NCBI GenBank assembly: GCA_005281725.1
Contig: SSBO01000001.1
Location: forward strand, 7,486,399-7,550,398
Direction: 5' to 3'
From: Wuchereria bancrofti
Lineage: Eukaryota; Nematoda; Chromadorea; Rhabditida; Onchocercidae
Length of the DNA: 64,000 bases
The notes under the pieces were generated by a model, which had not been told where the DNA came from, made no database searches, and saw only the letters and a program-made list of their open reading frames with translations. The translations under genes were made by a program, and so were the position numbers. This document shows, piece after piece, positions 63,291 to 64,000 of the stretch (positions are counted from its first letter, which is position 1; each line of letters begins with the position of its first letter).

Positions 63291-64000
63291 TGGTAGTATA
63301 GAAGTAGTATTAATAGTTGTATTTACTTTACATTTATTATACATTACTTATTATTTTATATTATACATTCAACAATGATAGCTATTTTAAAACTATTATA
63401 TTATTTGAGTTGAAAAACATGGGAAAAATCTTTGTCCTGTTTTCAATTCATAGCATAAATTGTCAATCAAAATAGAAGCAATGAGTAAAACGGTGCAGTC
63501 GAATAGGAAAAAGATTAGGGAGAGGGGAGAGAGAGCGAGAGAGAGAGAATGAAGAAAAAGTGCCAATAATGAAATCATGTTTGCCATTTGACGTTGACAC
63601 TTTTAGTAAGTGGGAAAAAGAGAGGTATTTTACACTTTTAAAAATATTCATATGTATAAATATTTCAACAATTTCACTTTTTGTTTGTTGTCTATTATTG
63701 CTTAATGTTGTCATTGTTTATTGTCTGTTATTATTGTCTGTTGTTGTTGTTATTGTTATTGTTGTTCTTACTTATTGTTTAATAATATTGTTGCATTAAG
63801 CATAACGCACGGAAAAAAGAAATTCAAAAAAATTTCCCTTAATGATTCGTACTTGACTGATAAAAAAGAACAAGCTCGCGAAAGAGCAGATTATAAATGT
63901 TTCTGCAATTGTAAAAGATTTAAAATGATCATCGATTCATTTTGGAAATAATCTTTAAAATGATTCGAGTAAAAAAAAAATTATTTACTATAAATAAAGA

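Larger units (their letters stand above)
58251..64000. other. ncl-1 upstream flank, no further gene recognised
   Basis: Presumed promoter-side sequence of ncl-1. It is dominated by microsatellites and purine- or pyrimidine-rich blocks (listed separately). No exon chain was recognised on either strand. Open frames in 59095-59353 and 59743-59940 translate simple repeats. Those at 61130-61327, 61932-62168 and 63396-63951 are Phe/Ser/Leu- or purine-rich and lack splice context. Confidence 0.55.

Overview
The window looks like nuclear DNA from a nematode, probably a clade III (spirurid or filarial) worm. The sequence is very AT-rich, with long A/T runs and many trinucleotide microsatellites. Genes are split into small exons, mostly 55 to 325 bases, by introns ending in TTTCAG-like acceptors. 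Two genes have such an acceptor 7 to 10 bases before the start codon, as expected for spliced-leader trans-splicing. The species cannot be fixed from this window. There is no operon, rRNA, tRNA, CRISPR array or recognisable transposon.

Layout: 1-5593 has no recognisable gene. 5594-8561 (minus) is an unidentified multi-exon gene for a putative secreted, N-glycosylated protein. 8562-24879 is a 16 kb gene-poor stretch with several small diverged tandem duplications. 24880-30972 (minus) is a complete 13-exon prolidase gene (Xaa-Pro dipeptidase, about 479 aa) with all five metal ligands. 32586-34181 (plus) is a small three-exon candidate gene for a 94-aa protein with a signal peptide and a membrane segment, divergent from prolidase. 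34182-41620 holds no further recognised gene, but its last 2 kb is less AT-rich and is probably the long 3' UTR of the next gene. 41621-58237 (minus) is a complete 15-exon ncl-1/brat-type TRIM-NHL gene (about 844 aa: RING, two B-boxes, coiled coil, six-bladed NHL propeller) with a 5.9 kb first intron full of simple repeats. 58251-64000 is its upstream flank, rich in microsatellites and strand-asymmetric G- and C-rich blocks.

The genes do not form a pathway. Prolidase finishes breakdown of proline-containing dipeptides in the cytosol. The NCL-1/Brat protein is an RNA-binding post-transcriptional repressor. Every exon boundary of these two genes was checked by reading-frame phase, and both reading frames close exactly. 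The most novel items are the two unidentified candidate secreted genes, a frame-supported GC-AG intron in prolidase, and several small structured repeats. No convincing new multi-gene system was found.
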